A model generated the notes under the pieces. It did no database searches. It had not been told where the DNA came from and saw nothing but the letters and a program-made list of their open reading frames with translations. Shown here one piece after another: positions 16,491 to 25,706 of a stretch of DNA of 64,000 bases. The position numbers and the translations under genes are program-made. Each line of letters opens with the position of its first letter. Within the stretch, counting starts at the first letter, position 1. The stretch comes from Arthrobacter sp. AQ5-06 (lineage in GTDB: Bacteria; Actinomycetota; Actinomycetes; Actinomycetales; Micrococcaceae), in the NCBI RefSeq assembly GCF_003287955.1, contig NZ_QMKP01000005.1, forward strand, positions 124,001 to 188,000, given 5' to 3'.

Positions 16491-17618
16491 ATGGCCGCAG
16501 CAGCAGGACTCTCAGCAAGCAGGCGTTTCCTGCGCGGACGCATCCGCACCGGCCTGGTCCGGAGCCGGAACTCACTTGTCCCCGCCGTCCAGATGACCGC
16601 GTGCGCAGTGGGGGCGTACGCCTTCGCCGAGTATGTTCTGGGGCACTCCGGTCCCCTCTTTGCCGCCACGTCGTCACTGATCGCCCTGGGCTTCTCGCGT
16701 GACCCGCGGCTGCGCCGGGTGATGGAGGTGGGGCTCGGCTGCACCATCGGGATCGCCGTAGGTGATCTGCTGCTGCACTGGCTGGGCAGCGGAATCTGGC
16801 AGGCCGCCGTCGTACTTCTGTTCTCCATCCTGCTGGCCCGTTTACTGGACAGCGGCAACATCTTTACCACACAGCTGGGGCTGCAATCCTTGCTTGTGGT
16901 GCTGCTGCCGGCGCCCGATGGCGGGCCGTTCACCCGCAGCATTGACGCCATTGTTGGCGGGGCGTTCGCGCTCCTGGTGACCATCCTTGTGCCCAAGGAT
17001 CCGCGCCGGGAGCCCCGCAAGGACGTCCGGAAGCTGCTCCACGAACTGGCCGAAGTGCTGCGGGAATGCGCCACCGCCCTGAGCAACAGCGACTCCACGC
17101 AGGCATGGCACGCGCTGATCCGCGGCCGGAACTGCCAGCCGCTCGTGGACGCGATGCGCCATTCCCTGCGCGCTTCCGGCGAGGTGGCCACGCTCGCGCC
17201 GGCCCACCGCCGGCACCGCGATGAGTTGGACCGGCTTGAGAATTCCCTTGACTTCATCGACCTTGCGCTCAGGAACAGTCGCGTCTTCGCGCGCCGGCTG
17301 ACCAGCGCCATCAACCACGCCGCGCTTTCAGACAACGCCACCGAGAACATTGCCGACGTGCTCCAGGAAACCGCGGCTGCGATTGATGAACTGTCGCTCG
17401 GCCTGGCGGAGATGCACGACGGCGTGCGCCGCGCCCATCTGCGCACGGCCCGGCAGGACTTCAGCGAGATCGCGCTGCGGCTGCACCCCAAGCTGCTGGA
17501 GGTCGAGCGGCTTGAGGGCGAGACTGTGGTGATGCTGTTCCGGCCGCTCGTGGTGGACCTCCTGGAGGCCACCGGCATGGAGGCGCGCGAGGCCCGGGAC
17601 GTGCTGCCCGGCCTGTAG
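16491..17618 (+). CDS. FUSC/aromatic-acid-exporter-like membrane protein
   Basis: A 375-residue protein. The N-terminal half holds about five to six hydrophobic segments (QMTACAVGAYAFAEYVLG, LFAATSSLIALGFS, VGLGCTIGIAVGDLLLHWLG and others), and the C-terminal half is a long helical cytoplasmic domain. The motif around FSRDPRLRRVMEVGLG and the later VPKDPRREPRK resemble FUSC/ArAE-type transport proteins. Substrate unknown. The ATG at 16491 is preferred because a -10 box sits seven bases upstream; 38 upstream codons read non-coding. It is divergent from pstS and followed by an intergenic repeat before radA. Confidence 0.8.
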   Translation: MAAAAGLSASRRFLRGRIRTGLVRSRNSLVPAVQMTACAVGAYAFAEYVLGHSGPLFAATSSLIALGFSRDPRLRRVMEVGLGCTIGIAVGDLLLHWLGSGIWQAAVVLLFSILLARLLDSGNIFTTQLGLQSLLVVLLPAPDGGPFTRSIDAIVGGAFALLVTILVPKDPRREPRKDVRKLLHELAEVLRECATALSNSDSTQAWHALIRGRNCQPLVDAMRHSLRASGEVATLAPAHRRHRDELDRLENSLDFIDLALRNSRVFARRLTSAINHAALSDNATENIADVLQETAAAIDELSLGLAEMHDGVRRAHLRTARQDFSEIALRLHPKLLEVERLEGETVVMLFRPLVVDLLEATGMEAREARDVLPGL

Positions 17619-17628
17619 CGGTGGCGCC

Positions 17629-17686
17629 GGTGGTTGAGCCTGTCGAAACCCCCGGTGGTTGAGGGATCTCGACAGGCTCGATCACC
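17629..17686. repeat. Intergenic inverted repeat containing GGTTGAGCCTGTCGAAAC
   Basis: A 22-bp unit at 17629-17650 and an inverted, slightly diverged copy at 17665-17686 form a hairpin between the FUSC gene and radA, with another partial copy at 17654-17663. A third copy (20 of 22 bases) lies inside a coding sequence at 44208-44229. I recognise this as a common short intergenic repeat of Arthrobacter-type genomes. Confidence 0.75.
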
Positions 17687-17709
17687 AGAGGATTGTCGGT
17701 GCCCGCCAG

Positions 17710-17715
17710 TAGGGT
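17710..17715 (+). promoter_or_regulatory. -10 box for a leaderless start of radA (TAGGGT)
   Basis: TAGGGT is followed by seven bases and the radA ATG at 17723. No ribosome site lies between. Confidence 0.5.
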
Positions 17716-17722
17716 GGAACCC

Positions 17723-19096
17723 ATGGCAACAAAGACTTCCCGGGCGTCCAAAGCGCCGGCTTACAAGTGCGCCGAATGCGGCTGGACCACGGTCAAGTGG
17801 GTCGGGCGCTGCGGCGAGTGCCAGGCGTGGGGCACGGTTGAGGAAACCGGCGCCGCTGTGGCGCGTACGACGGCGGCAACCACAGTTCTGGAGCCGGCCC
17901 GCCGGATTGCCGAGGTGGATGCCACCACGGCGGCTTTCCTGCCCACCGGCGTGGACGAGCTGGACCGCGTGCTGGGCGGCGGCCTGGTCCCTGGCGCGGT
18001 CATCCTGCTGGCCGGGGAGCCTGGCGTGGGCAAATCAACGCTGCTGCTGGACGTCGCGGCCAAGTTCGCCCGCACCGCGCAGGACGTCCTGTATGTCACG
18101 GGTGAGGAGTCCGCCGCCCAGGTGAAGCTGCGCGCCGAACGGATCGACGCCGTCGCGGATTCCCTCTACCTCTCAGCGGAAACGGACCTGGGGCAGGCAC
18201 TGGGACAAGTGGAGAAGATCGAGCCTCGGCTGCTGATCGTGGACTCGGTCCAGACGCTCAGCAGCGCTGATGTGGACGGCAGCGCCGGCGGCGTCTCGCA
18301 GGTGCGTGAGGTTGCCGCGTCCATCATCGCGGCGGCCAAGCGCCGGAACATGACCACTTTGCTGGTGGGGCACGTGACGAAGGACGGGTCCATCGCGGGA
18401 CCGCGGCTGCTCGAACACCTGGTGGATGTGGTGTGCCAGTTCGAAGGCGAGCGTCATTCCCGGCTCCGGATGCTGCGCGCGGTAAAGAACCGGTACGGGC
18501 CCACGGACGACGTCGGCTGTTTTGACCTGAATGAGAACGGAATCGAAGGGCTCACGGACCCCAGCGGACTGTTCGTCAGCCGCACCAAGGAGCCGGTCTC
18601 CGGCACCTGCATCACCGTGACCATGGAAGGGCGGCGGCCGTTGCTGGCCGAGGTGCAGTCGCTGCTGGCCGAAAGCGCCAACTCCCAGCCGCGCCGCGCC
18701 ACCAGTGGACTGGACAGTTCACGGGTGTCCATGCTCCTGGCGGTCCTGCAGCAGCGTGCCGGCTGCCTGCTGCACAAGGACGATTCCTATGTGGCCACGG
18801 TGGGCGGCGTGAAGCTGAGTGAACCGGCCACTGACCTCGCGGTTGCCCTGGCCGTCGCGTCCGCGAAGGCCCGCAAACCCCTGCCCATCCGGCTGATTGC
18901 GTTCGGCGAAGTCGGCCTGGCCGGAGAGGTCCGGCCAGTGCCCGGCATCAACCAGCGCATTCAGGAAGCGCACCGGCTGGGGTTCACACACGCCGTGGTC
19001 CCGGCCAGCCACAACGGGCCGGGACCCGTCCCGGCGGGCTTCTCGGTCCGCGAAGTGGAGCACCTCACGGAGGCACTGAGCCTGCTGATCGGCTAG
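17723..19096 (+). CDS. radA: DNA repair protein RadA
   Basis: A 457-residue RadA. The N-terminal zinc finger is YKCAECGW with CGECQAW, the RecA-like ATPase has Walker A GEPGVGKST, the RadA-specific KNRYGPTDDVG motif follows, and the C-terminus is Lon-protease-like (VGGVKLSEPATDLAVALA, GEVGLAGEVRPV). It drives branch migration in recombination. The ATG at 17723 begins right before the zinc finger and has a leaderless-type -10 box. Followed in mycobacteria by disA; here prfC and fabF lie between the two. Confidence 0.96.
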   Translation: MATKTSRASKAPAYKCAECGWTTVKWVGRCGECQAWGTVEETGAAVARTTAATTVLEPARRIAEVDATTAAFLPTGVDELDRVLGGGLVPGAVILLAGEPGVGKSTLLLDVAAKFARTAQDVLYVTGEESAAQVKLRAERIDAVADSLYLSAETDLGQALGQVEKIEPRLLIVDSVQTLSSADVDGSAGGVSQVREVAASIIAAAKRRNMTTLLVGHVTKDGSIAGPRLLEHLVDVVCQFEGERHSRLRMLRAVKNRYGPTDDVGCFDLNENGIEGLTDPSGLFVSRTKEPVSGTCITVTMEGRRPLLAEVQSLLAESANSQPRRATSGLDSSRVSMLLAVLQQRAGCLLHKDDSYVATVGGVKLSEPATDLAVALAVASAKARKPLPIRLIAFGEVGLAGEVRPVPGINQRIQEAHRLGFTHAVVPASHNGPGPVPAGFSVREVEHLTEALSLLIG

Positions 19097-19108
19097 CGGC
19101 GCGGACTG

Positions 19109-19276
19109 ATGAATCGGATGCAAGGAAACGTCCACGCGACGATGAGCCAGCTGCCCCTCTCGGTCACAGTGGTGGCGTCCCTGACAGGGCTCAGGCCTGA
19201 ACAGATCAAGAAAATGACCCGCGGGGTCGAGGCGCCACCCCGAAGGAATGTCGCGGATCGCCGCGCAACGGGCTAG
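19109..19276 (+). CDS. Small ORF, 55 residues, unrecognised
   Basis: An ATG 10 bases after the radA stop opens 55 codons (MNRMQGNVHATMSQLPLSV and onward) with a basic C-terminus (PPRRNVADRRATG). It overlaps the end of the ketoacyl synthase gene on the other strand by four bases. No ribosome site or motif is visible. It could be a degraded fragment or chance. Confidence 0.2.
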   Translation: MNRMQGNVHATMSQLPLSVTVVASLTGLRPEQIKKMTRGVEAPPRRNVADRRATG

Positions 19277-20502
19277 CTCCCCGTAATCACCAAGGCAACA
19301 CTGTGTCCGCCGAAGCCAAAAGCGTTCACCAGGCCGGCGGGGGCGGAACCGGGCGCCAGCGTGTGGGCCTTCTCCGTCACGATGTTCAGGTTCACTTCGG
19401 GGTCCAGCGCCTCGACGTTCGCCGTTCCGGGGAGCTGCCCGGTCTGCAGAGCCTGGACCACCACAACCGCCGCGAGCGCACCGGCGCCGCCAAGCAGGTG
19501 GCCGGTGTGGCCTTTGGTGGAGGTCACGGGCACGTCGGCACCGAAAATGGCGTTGATGGCCTGGGCTTCCAGCCGGTCCCCTACCGGGGTGGAGGTGGCG
19601 TGGGCGTGGACGAAGCCGATCTCCGAAGCCTGCATTCCGGCCGAGGCCAGGGCCTTCTGCATGACGCGCCGCTGCATGGCCGGGTCCGCGGCCACGATGT
19701 CGTTGGCATCGGAGGTTACCGCCCCGCCGGCCACTGCGCCGAGGATGGCGGCGCCGCGCGCCCGGGCGTGTGCCTCACTTTCAAGCACCACAATGCCGGC
19801 GCCTTCGGCGAGGACAAATCCGTCGCGGCCGCCGTCGAACGGGCGCGAGGCGCGCTGGGGTTCGCTGTTGCGTGTGGAGAGTGCCCGGATCTGGGAGAAA
19901 CCGGTGATCACGAGGTCGTTGACTGAAGCGTCCACGCCGCCGGCAATCACGACGTCGGCCGCTCCGGAGCGGATCATTTCGGCACCCTGGACAATTGCTT
20001 CCGCGCCGGACGCGCAGGCGCTGACCGGGGTCCGGGCTCCGCCGCGGGCGCCGAGGTCAATGGAGACCCAGGCCGCGGGGCCGTTGACCATAAGCCGGGT
20101 GAGGGTGTGCGGCGAGACCCGGCGCGGGCCGCCGCTGGCAAGCGCACGGTCCTGTTCGAGGGTGGAACCGAGGCCGCCATAGGCGGAGCCGATCACTACG
20201 GCAAACCGTTCGGGGTCGACGTCGGGCGCTCCCGCCTGCTGCCACGCTTCCCGGGCAGCCACCAGCGCCAGTTGCCCGCACCGGTCCATGCGCTTCAGCT
20301 CGCGCGTGGTGAGGTGTTCCGAAAGATCCGCGGTGACCTGTCCGGCCATGCGCACGGGCAGCTGCTCCGCCCAGTCCTCATCCAGCGCGGCGATGCCGGA
20401 CTGTCCCCCCAGCAGGCCGGCCCAGGTCTCCGCCACGGAGGAGCCGAGCGGGTTGATGGTGCCGGCGCCGGTGATCAGCGCACGGTGTTGGTCTGCAGAC
20501 AT
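19273..20502 (-). CDS. Beta-ketoacyl-ACP synthase, KAS II (FabF) type
   Basis: A thiolase-fold condensing enzyme of 409 residues with the Cys-His-His triad: SACASG (Cys163), HAHATSTPVGD (first His, about 299) and KGHTGHLLGG (second His, about 335). The C-terminal NAFGFGGHS is also conserved. It elongates acyl-ACP with malonyl-ACP. It stands outside any fab cluster, starting six bases after prfC, so a specialised or second KAS role is possible. Compared with standard FabF, HAHATST replaces the usual HGTST spacing, a mild deviation. No ACP or reductase gene is near. Confidence 0.88.
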   Translation of the reverse strand: MSADQHRALITGAGTINPLGSSVAETWAGLLGGQSGIAALDEDWAEQLPVRMAGQVTADLSEHLTTRELKRMDRCGQLALVAAREAWQQAGAPDVDPERFAVVIGSAYGGLGSTLEQDRALASGGPRRVSPHTLTRLMVNGPAAWVSIDLGARGGARTPVSACASGAEAIVQGAEMIRSGAADVVIAGGVDASVNDLVITGFSQIRALSTRNSEPQRASRPFDGGRDGFVLAEGAGIVVLESEAHARARGAAILGAVAGGAVTSDANDIVAADPAMQRRVMQKALASAGMQASEIGFVHAHATSTPVGDRLEAQAINAIFGADVPVTSTKGHTGHLLGGAGALAAVVVVQALQTGQLPGTANVEALDPEVNLNIVTEKAHTLAPGSAPAGLVNAFGFGGHSVALVITGS

Positions 20503-20508
20503 TGGACG

Positions 20509-22122
20509 CTACTTTGCGGGGTTGTGGGTGCCGATGGGCACGAGGGTCAGATCGGGGTGGTTCTTCTCGATCCGGCGCAGGGCCCAGACGTCGTTGAACA
20601 AGGCGAGGTATTCGCCGTCGGACCTCAACAGCACCTCAGCGCCGGGCACGTTCGCCAGCGTGGGCATGGCGTCCGCCGTCGAAATCCTGGCGATGGAGTA
20701 CGGCAGTCGTTCCAGCCGCATGGGGGCGCTGAAGTCATGCGCCATGCGGTCCTCCACCACTTCGAACTGCATCGGGCCGACGGCGGCAAGCACCGGCGCC
20801 TGATCGCCGCGGACGTCGGAGCGGAGCACCTGGATGACGCCCTCGTGCTCGAGCTGCTCGATGCCGCGGCGGAACTGCTTGAACTTGCTGGGGTCCTTGG
20901 ACCGGGCCACCTGGAAGTGTTCCGGGGCGAATAGCGGGATGGCCGGGTACTCCACCGCGCCTTCGAGGAAGAGGCTGTCGCCGACGCGCAGCGTGGAGGC
21001 GTTAACCAGGCCCACGACGTCGCCCGGGTAGGCCTCGTCGATGACCTCGCGTTCGCGGCCGAACACCTGCTGGGCGTACTTGGTGGCGAAGGACTTTCCG
21101 GTGCGGGTCTGTGTGACCACCATGCCGCGTTCAAAGACTCCGGAGCAGACGCGGATGAAAGCGACGTGGTCTCGGTGAGCCTTGTTCATGCCGGCCTGGA
21201 CCTTGAAGACAAAGCCGGAGAAGGACGATTCAACCGGGCGCGGGCTGCCCTCAACGTCCGGCCGGGGTGCGGCGTGCGGCGCGAAATCCACCAGGGCGTC
21301 CAGCAGTTCCTTCACGCCGAAGTTCAGCGCGGCGGAACTGAACAGGATGGGAGTGGCGGTGCCCGCATGGAAGGCTTCGACGTCGAATTCGAGATTGGAC
21401 TCGATGACCAGGCCGGCCTCGTCCACGGCGTCGGTCCAGTTGCTGCCCTGCGTCTCCGCGGCCTCTTCGGGCGTGAAGTACTCGGTCAGCGCGATGTTGG
21501 CGCCGGAATTGTTGCGCTGGAAGCGGGCGAAGCGGTCCTGGCGGAGGTCCCAGACGCCGCGGAAGTCACCGGAAATGCCCACGGCCCAGGTCAGCGGCAT
21601 GGGAGTCAGGCCGGTGCGCTCGGTGAGCTCGTCCATCAGCGCCAAGGCGTCCAGACCGGGCCGGTCCCACTTGTTGATGACGGTGATGATGGGCAGGTTG
21701 CGCTGCTTGCAGACCTCAAAGAGCTTCATGGTCTGTGTTTCCAGGCCCTTGGCGGCGTCCACGAGCATCACTGCGCAGTCGACGGCCGCCAGGACGCGGT
21801 ATGTGTCCTCGGAGAAGTCCGCGTGACCGGGGGTGTCCAACAGGTTGATGACGGTGTCCCGGTACGAGAACTGCAGCGCGGCGGAGCTGATGGAGATGCC
21901 GCGGTCCTTCTCCATCTGCATCCAGTCCGAGACCGTCTCCTTGCGGTTCGCCTTGCCGCTGGAGGCACCGGCGGTGCCGATCACCTTCGCATGAAGCGCC
22001 AAGGCCTCGGTGAGGGTGGATTTGCCGGCGTCGGGGTGCGAAATGACAGCAAAGGTCCGACGCCGGGCCGCCTGTTTGTGAATCTCGTTGACCCGGGCGG
22101 GGCTAAGGACATCTTGGGACAC
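20509..22122 (-). CDS. prfC: Peptide chain release factor 3
   Basis: A 537-residue translational GTPase. G1 is SHPDAGKSTLTE, G3 DTPGHADFSEDT and G4 NKWDR, followed by the RF3-specific C-terminal region (GPMQFEVVEDRM, LALFNDVWALRRIE). RF3 recycles RF1/RF2 from ribosomes. The GTG at 22122 begins close to the conserved EIHKQAARRRTFAVISH; a TTG 11 codons upstream is less likely. It starts a two-gene unit with the ketoacyl synthase. Confidence 0.94.
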   Translation of the reverse strand: MSQDVLSPARVNEIHKQAARRRTFAVISHPDAGKSTLTEALALHAKVIGTAGASSGKANRKETVSDWMQMEKDRGISISSAALQFSYRDTVINLLDTPGHADFSEDTYRVLAAVDCAVMLVDAAKGLETQTMKLFEVCKQRNLPIITVINKWDRPGLDALALMDELTERTGLTPMPLTWAVGISGDFRGVWDLRQDRFARFQRNNSGANIALTEYFTPEEAAETQGSNWTDAVDEAGLVIESNLEFDVEAFHAGTATPILFSSAALNFGVKELLDALVDFAPHAAPRPDVEGSPRPVESSFSGFVFKVQAGMNKAHRDHVAFIRVCSGVFERGMVVTQTRTGKSFATKYAQQVFGREREVIDEAYPGDVVGLVNASTLRVGDSLFLEGAVEYPAIPLFAPEHFQVARSKDPSKFKQFRRGIEQLEHEGVIQVLRSDVRGDQAPVLAAVGPMQFEVVEDRMAHDFSAPMRLERLPYSIARISTADAMPTLANVPGAEVLLRSDGEYLALFNDVWALRRIEKNHPDLTLVPIGTHNPAK

Positions 22123-22298
22123 GGTGCTACTTTCGCTGCGATGGGGGTACCCCAAGGCGCTCGGCAGGCCTCAAGGGGAAGCATGGCTCTGTGACAGCCA
22201 AGTTCCAAGTTTATCGCAGTGCCGGGCTGGCGCCGAAGACTGAGCGCGCCCCGCTACGTCACAGAGGCTGCAGCGCGTTTCGACGCTCTTCTTCCCTT

Positions 22299-22360
22299 TC
22301 GACGCGCATAATCCCTGGGGACCCTGATATACCCGGGTCCCCAGGGATTATGCGCGTCGA
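22299..22360. repeat. Perfect 26-bp inverted repeat between prfC and disA
   Basis: Arms at 22299-22324 and 22335-22360 are perfectly complementary, with a 10-nt loop (TGATATACCC). They contain ATAATCCCTGGGGACCC and its complement. The element lies between divergent genes, so it is not a terminator for either. About 130 bases on its prfC side and 280 on its disA side show no gene. Confidence 0.85.
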
Positions 22361-22639
22361 ACTCCCGCTGCGGTCAGGCCTTGAGCTTGGGCTGCCATCT
22401 CCTGGTCGGCGCAGGGAAGGCGCACCGAAACGCCTCCCGGCCAGCCGCCGTCGCACGCGTTCCCGAGGCACTTCGCGGCACCCCCTAACGAGGCACTTTG
22501 GGGCTTGTCCGTGCGATTGTTGCCGCTTCTTACCTCTATCATTGAGCTTGCGGGAAACTGAGTACTTTTGATCCTGCCGGCGGAGAGCAAAAACCGGCGT
22601 ACCTGCGGGCGGCAGCCCGCACCTTTGAAGGGAACACCT

Positions 22640-23716
22640 ATGGCTCGGAGCCCCGAAGAATCGCTCAAGGCGACTCTGGGCAGAGTGGCTCCAGGCACGC
22701 CGCTGCGCGATGGTCTGGAACGCATCCTCCGGGGGCGGACCGGTGCGCTGATCGTACTGGGCTCGGACCGGACCATCGATTCCATCTGCTCCGGCGGGTT
22801 CGACATCGGCATCGACTTCTCCCCCACAAGGCTCCGCGAACTGGCCAAGATGGACGGCGCCATCATCTGCGACAAGGACGCCGGCAACATTCTGCGCGCC
22901 GCGGTCCAGCTGGTCCCGGACTCAAGCATCGAAACGCAGGAATCCGGCACCCGGCACCGCACGGCGGAGCGCGTGGCCATCCAGACCGGCGTTCCCGTGA
23001 TCTCCGTCAGCCAGTCCATGCAGATCATCGCGCTGTACGTGAACGGGCTCCGCCACGTGCTGGAGGGATCCGAAAAGGTCCTGGCCCGCGCCAACCAGGC
23101 CCTCGCCACGCTGGAACGGTACCGTTCGCGGCTGGACCAGGTGACCAGTTCCCTGTCCGCCCTGGAGATCGAGGCCATGGTGACCGTCCGCGACGTAGCG
23201 GTCACCCTGCAGCGCCAGGAAATGGTCCGCCGGATCTCCGAGGAAATCTCGCAGTATGTCCTGGAACTTGGCGAGGACGGCCGCCTGCTGTCCCTTCAGC
23301 TCGATGAGCTCACGGTGGGCCGCGGCCCGGGCAGCGACGTCATCATCCGCGACTACGCCGGACCGGACACGTCCGCCGAGGACATCGAACGGGCCGTCAG
23401 CGCGCTGGTGAACCTCGGCCCCACTGAGCTGATAGACCTGGGCAAGATCTCCGGGATCGTCGGTTTTGCCGGCGGCGAGGCCAACCTCGACGCCGTGGTG
23501 CAGCCCCGTGGTTACCGGCTGCTGTCCGGCCTCAAGGCAGTCCCAAACGCTGTTGCCGACCGCCTCGTGGACCATTTCGGCGGCCTGCAGTTCCTGATGG
23601 CGGCCACCATCGACGACCTCATGACCGTTGACGGCATCGGCGATCAGCGCGCCCGCACCGTCCGCGAAGGCCTGAGCCGCATGGCCGAAGCCAGCCTGCT
23701 GGATCGCTTCCTCTAA
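22640..23716 (+). CDS. disA: DNA integrity scanning diadenylate cyclase DisA
   Basis: A 358-residue protein. The N-terminal DAC domain carries the c-di-AMP synthase motifs DGA (KMDGAIICD) and RHR (SGTRHRTAERVA). A helical linker and a C-terminal helix-hairpin-helix DNA-binding part follow (TVDGIGDQRARTVREGLSRM). It scans for branched DNA and makes c-di-AMP. ATG 22640 has GAAGGGAA upstream. No c-di-AMP-binding gene or riboswitch is recognised in the window. Confidence 0.96.
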   Translation: MARSPEESLKATLGRVAPGTPLRDGLERILRGRTGALIVLGSDRTIDSICSGGFDIGIDFSPTRLRELAKMDGAIICDKDAGNILRAAVQLVPDSSIETQESGTRHRTAERVAIQTGVPVISVSQSMQIIALYVNGLRHVLEGSEKVLARANQALATLERYRSRLDQVTSSLSALEIEAMVTVRDVAVTLQRQEMVRRISEEISQYVLELGEDGRLLSLQLDELTVGRGPGSDVIIRDYAGPDTSAEDIERAVSALVNLGPTELIDLGKISGIVGFAGGEANLDAVVQPRGYRLLSGLKAVPNAVADRLVDHFGGLQFLMAATIDDLMTVDGIGDQRARTVREGLSRMAEASLLDRFL

Positions 23717-23829
23717 TCCCCACCGGCCCCCTCGCCTCGCAAGCTCGGCCAGGGAACCCTACCGGCGTGGGCCCACGGCCCTTTCGAGCCCCCAGAGGGC
23801 CCCTGTGGAGCAATGGATGGAGAGTGGAG

Positions 23830-24513
23830 TCAGCTGAGCTGGAACACAGCCTTGGGGCTGGCCCTCGAGCCGAGCTTGGCCGTGAAAATGTAGTATGCCC
23901 CGCTTGCTCCTGGTTTGGCTTCGATGGGGCTGCAGCCTTCCAACGTGCGGTTACGGGCCCACGGGAAGTTTGCCGTCTCACTGGCGCCCGGGGCAATCGT
24001 CTTCACGAGGTCTTCGCTTTTGGCTTGGCAGTCCTTGGACGAGAAGATCCTGTCCGCGCCGCTGGTCACCAGGAACTCCATCTGGGACGTTCCGATGTTC
24101 ACCTCGCACGGCACGGTTCCGCCATTGGTCACCTTCAGGGTGAGCAGCGGGTTCTCATCGGGGCCGTAGGCGGGCTTGTCGGTCGAAGCGGACACCGTCA
24201 CCAGGTTTTGGTTGCAGGAAGGCGTGGGCGTGGGAGTGGGTTCGCTGCCCGCAGTTTCCGACGGCGAGGCGCCCGGGGCGGGGGCAGACCCGGTGGCGCC
24301 GTCGGTGGAGGATGCCGGCTCGGTGCCGCTGAAGGCACCGGCCACCGCAAAGCCACCGAAAGTGAGCGCCACCGCCATCAGAAGGGCTGTTCCCACAAAA
24401 AGCCGACGACGGCGGTAGACAGCCGCGCTCGGCTGCCGGGTAGCGCCGGAACCGCCCCCGGAACCGGGTGCGGATGCCGTTTTGCGTGGTGATGAATTGC
24501 CTTGCCTGCCCAT
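23830..24513 (-). CDS. Membrane-anchored exported protein of unknown function
   Basis: 227 residues: a basic, Ser/Gly-rich cytoplasmic tail, one membrane segment (about 37-60), a Ser/Thr/Pro/Ala linker (PTPTPTPS), then an outer beta-rich domain with paired cysteines (PSCNQNL, VPCEVNIG, SSKDCQAK, LEGCSPIE). A -10 box TAGCCT (24525-24520) lies six bases before the ATG, indicating a leaderless start. It occupies the same place and strand as Rv3587c between disA and mutY in mycobacteria. Function unknown. Confidence 0.8.
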   Translation of the reverse strand: MGRQGNSSPRKTASAPGSGGGSGATRQPSAAVYRRRRLFVGTALLMAVALTFGGFAVAGAFSGTEPASSTDGATGSAPAPGASPSETAGSEPTPTPTPSCNQNLVTVSASTDKPAYGPDENPLLTLKVTNGGTVPCEVNIGTSQMEFLVTSGADRIFSSKDCQAKSEDLVKTIAPGASETANFPWARNRTLEGCSPIEAKPGASGAYYIFTAKLGSRASPKAVFQLS

Positions 24514-24519
24514 CCTTCT

Positions 24520-24525
24520 AGGCTA
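24520..24525 (-). promoter_or_regulatory. -10 box for a leaderless start (TAGCCT)
   Basis: TAGCCT on the minus strand, six bases before the ATG at 24513. Confidence 0.5.
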
Positions 24526-24666
24526 GAGAACGCGCCGGATTCTGCCGTCCCACCACGCCGGTCCCCCGGCCACCGCTAAGGTCACAGTTTGTCCGCGGCA
24601 TCTTCGCGTGGGCTCCCGGGAATCCACTACAGTGTTGGGATCGACGCTACAACCCTTTCCCCAGCC

Positions 24667-25641
24667 ATGCCCGCGGACGGCTCGTCCGGCACGGATGAAC
24701 TCCGCCCCGACCAGCTCGCCGCGCTGAACCGCAGGATCACCGGTTGGTTCGCGGAGACGGCGAGGGATCTGCCCTGGCGTGAACCACACTGCTCACCGTG
24801 GGGAGTCCTGGTCAGCGAGATCATGCTGCAGCAGACCCCCGTGGTGCGGGTGCTGCCGGTCTGGCGGGAATGGCTCGAGCGCTGGCCCACGCCGGCCGCT
24901 CTTGCCGGTGAGCCTGCCGGGGAAGCCGTCCGCTCGTGGGGCAGGCTCGGCTACCCCCGCCGGGCACTCCGCCTGCACGCGGCCGCCACTGCCATCGTCC
25001 GCGACCACGGCGGCAAGGTCCCTGGCAACTACACGGAGCTGCTGGCCCTGCCCGGTGTGGGCAGCTACACGGCCGCGGCCGTTGCCGCCTTTGCCTTCGG
25101 ACGCCGGGAGACCGTGGTGGACACCAACATCCGGCGGGTGCACGCGCGCCTGATTTCCGGCGTCGCGCTCCCCTCACCGTCGCTGAACGCTGCGGAGATG
25201 CGGCTCGCGGCGGAACTTCTGCCGGACGACGTCGGGACCTCCGTGCGCTGGAACGCTGCGGTTATGGAACTGGGGGCGCTGGTCTGCACGGCGCGGGCGC
25301 CTAAGTGCGCGGACTGCCCGGTGCGGGACGCCTGTGCGTGGCTGGCAGCCGGCGAGCCGCCGCCGTCGTACGTTCCCAAAGGACAGGCGTGGCACGGCAC
25401 TGACCGGCAGGTCCGGGGTGCCGTGATGGCTGTGCTGCGGCTTGCTGACGCGCCGGTGCCGGCGGAAATGTTCCAGCGGGAGCCTGCCGACTTGGGCCTC
25501 GCGGCGGACGGAATCGGCGTCCCCCTGTCCGCACTGCACCGCCTGAACTCCGCGCCGGAACAGCTCGAACGTGCGATTGCCGGCCTTCTTGACGACGGGC
25601 TGGCCGAACTGCACCAGGGCGGTTACCGGCTGCCCGCCTGA
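24667..25641 (+). CDS. mutY: A/G-specific adenine glycosylase MutY
   Basis: A 324-residue HhH-GPD glycosylase. It has the catalytic Glu region SEIMLQQTPV, the helix-hairpin-helix LPGVGSYTAAAVAAFAFG with the catalytic Asp in VVDTNIRRVHAR, and the four-cysteine iron-sulfur loop CTARAPKCADCPVRDAC. It removes adenine mispaired with 8-oxoguanine. The C-terminal NUDIX-like recognition domain of longer MutY proteins is absent or strongly reduced, as in other actinobacterial forms. The start at 24667 is chosen because upstream codons overlap a likely promoter. Confidence 0.93.
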   Translation: MPADGSSGTDELRPDQLAALNRRITGWFAETARDLPWREPHCSPWGVLVSEIMLQQTPVVRVLPVWREWLERWPTPAALAGEPAGEAVRSWGRLGYPRRALRLHAAATAIVRDHGGKVPGNYTELLALPGVGSYTAAAVAAFAFGRRETVVDTNIRRVHARLISGVALPSPSLNAAEMRLAAELLPDDVGTSVRWNAAVMELGALVCTARAPKCADCPVRDACAWLAAGEPPPSYVPKGQAWHGTDRQVRGAVMAVLRLADAPVPAEMFQREPADLGLAADGIGVPLSALHRLNSAPEQLERAIAGLLDDGLAELHQGGYRLPA

Positions 25642-25706
25642 GGCGTCTTTAGGGTGGCCCGCGACTGAATGGCATACTTTCTGGTGACTCGAACCGGGGG
25701 AAATTC

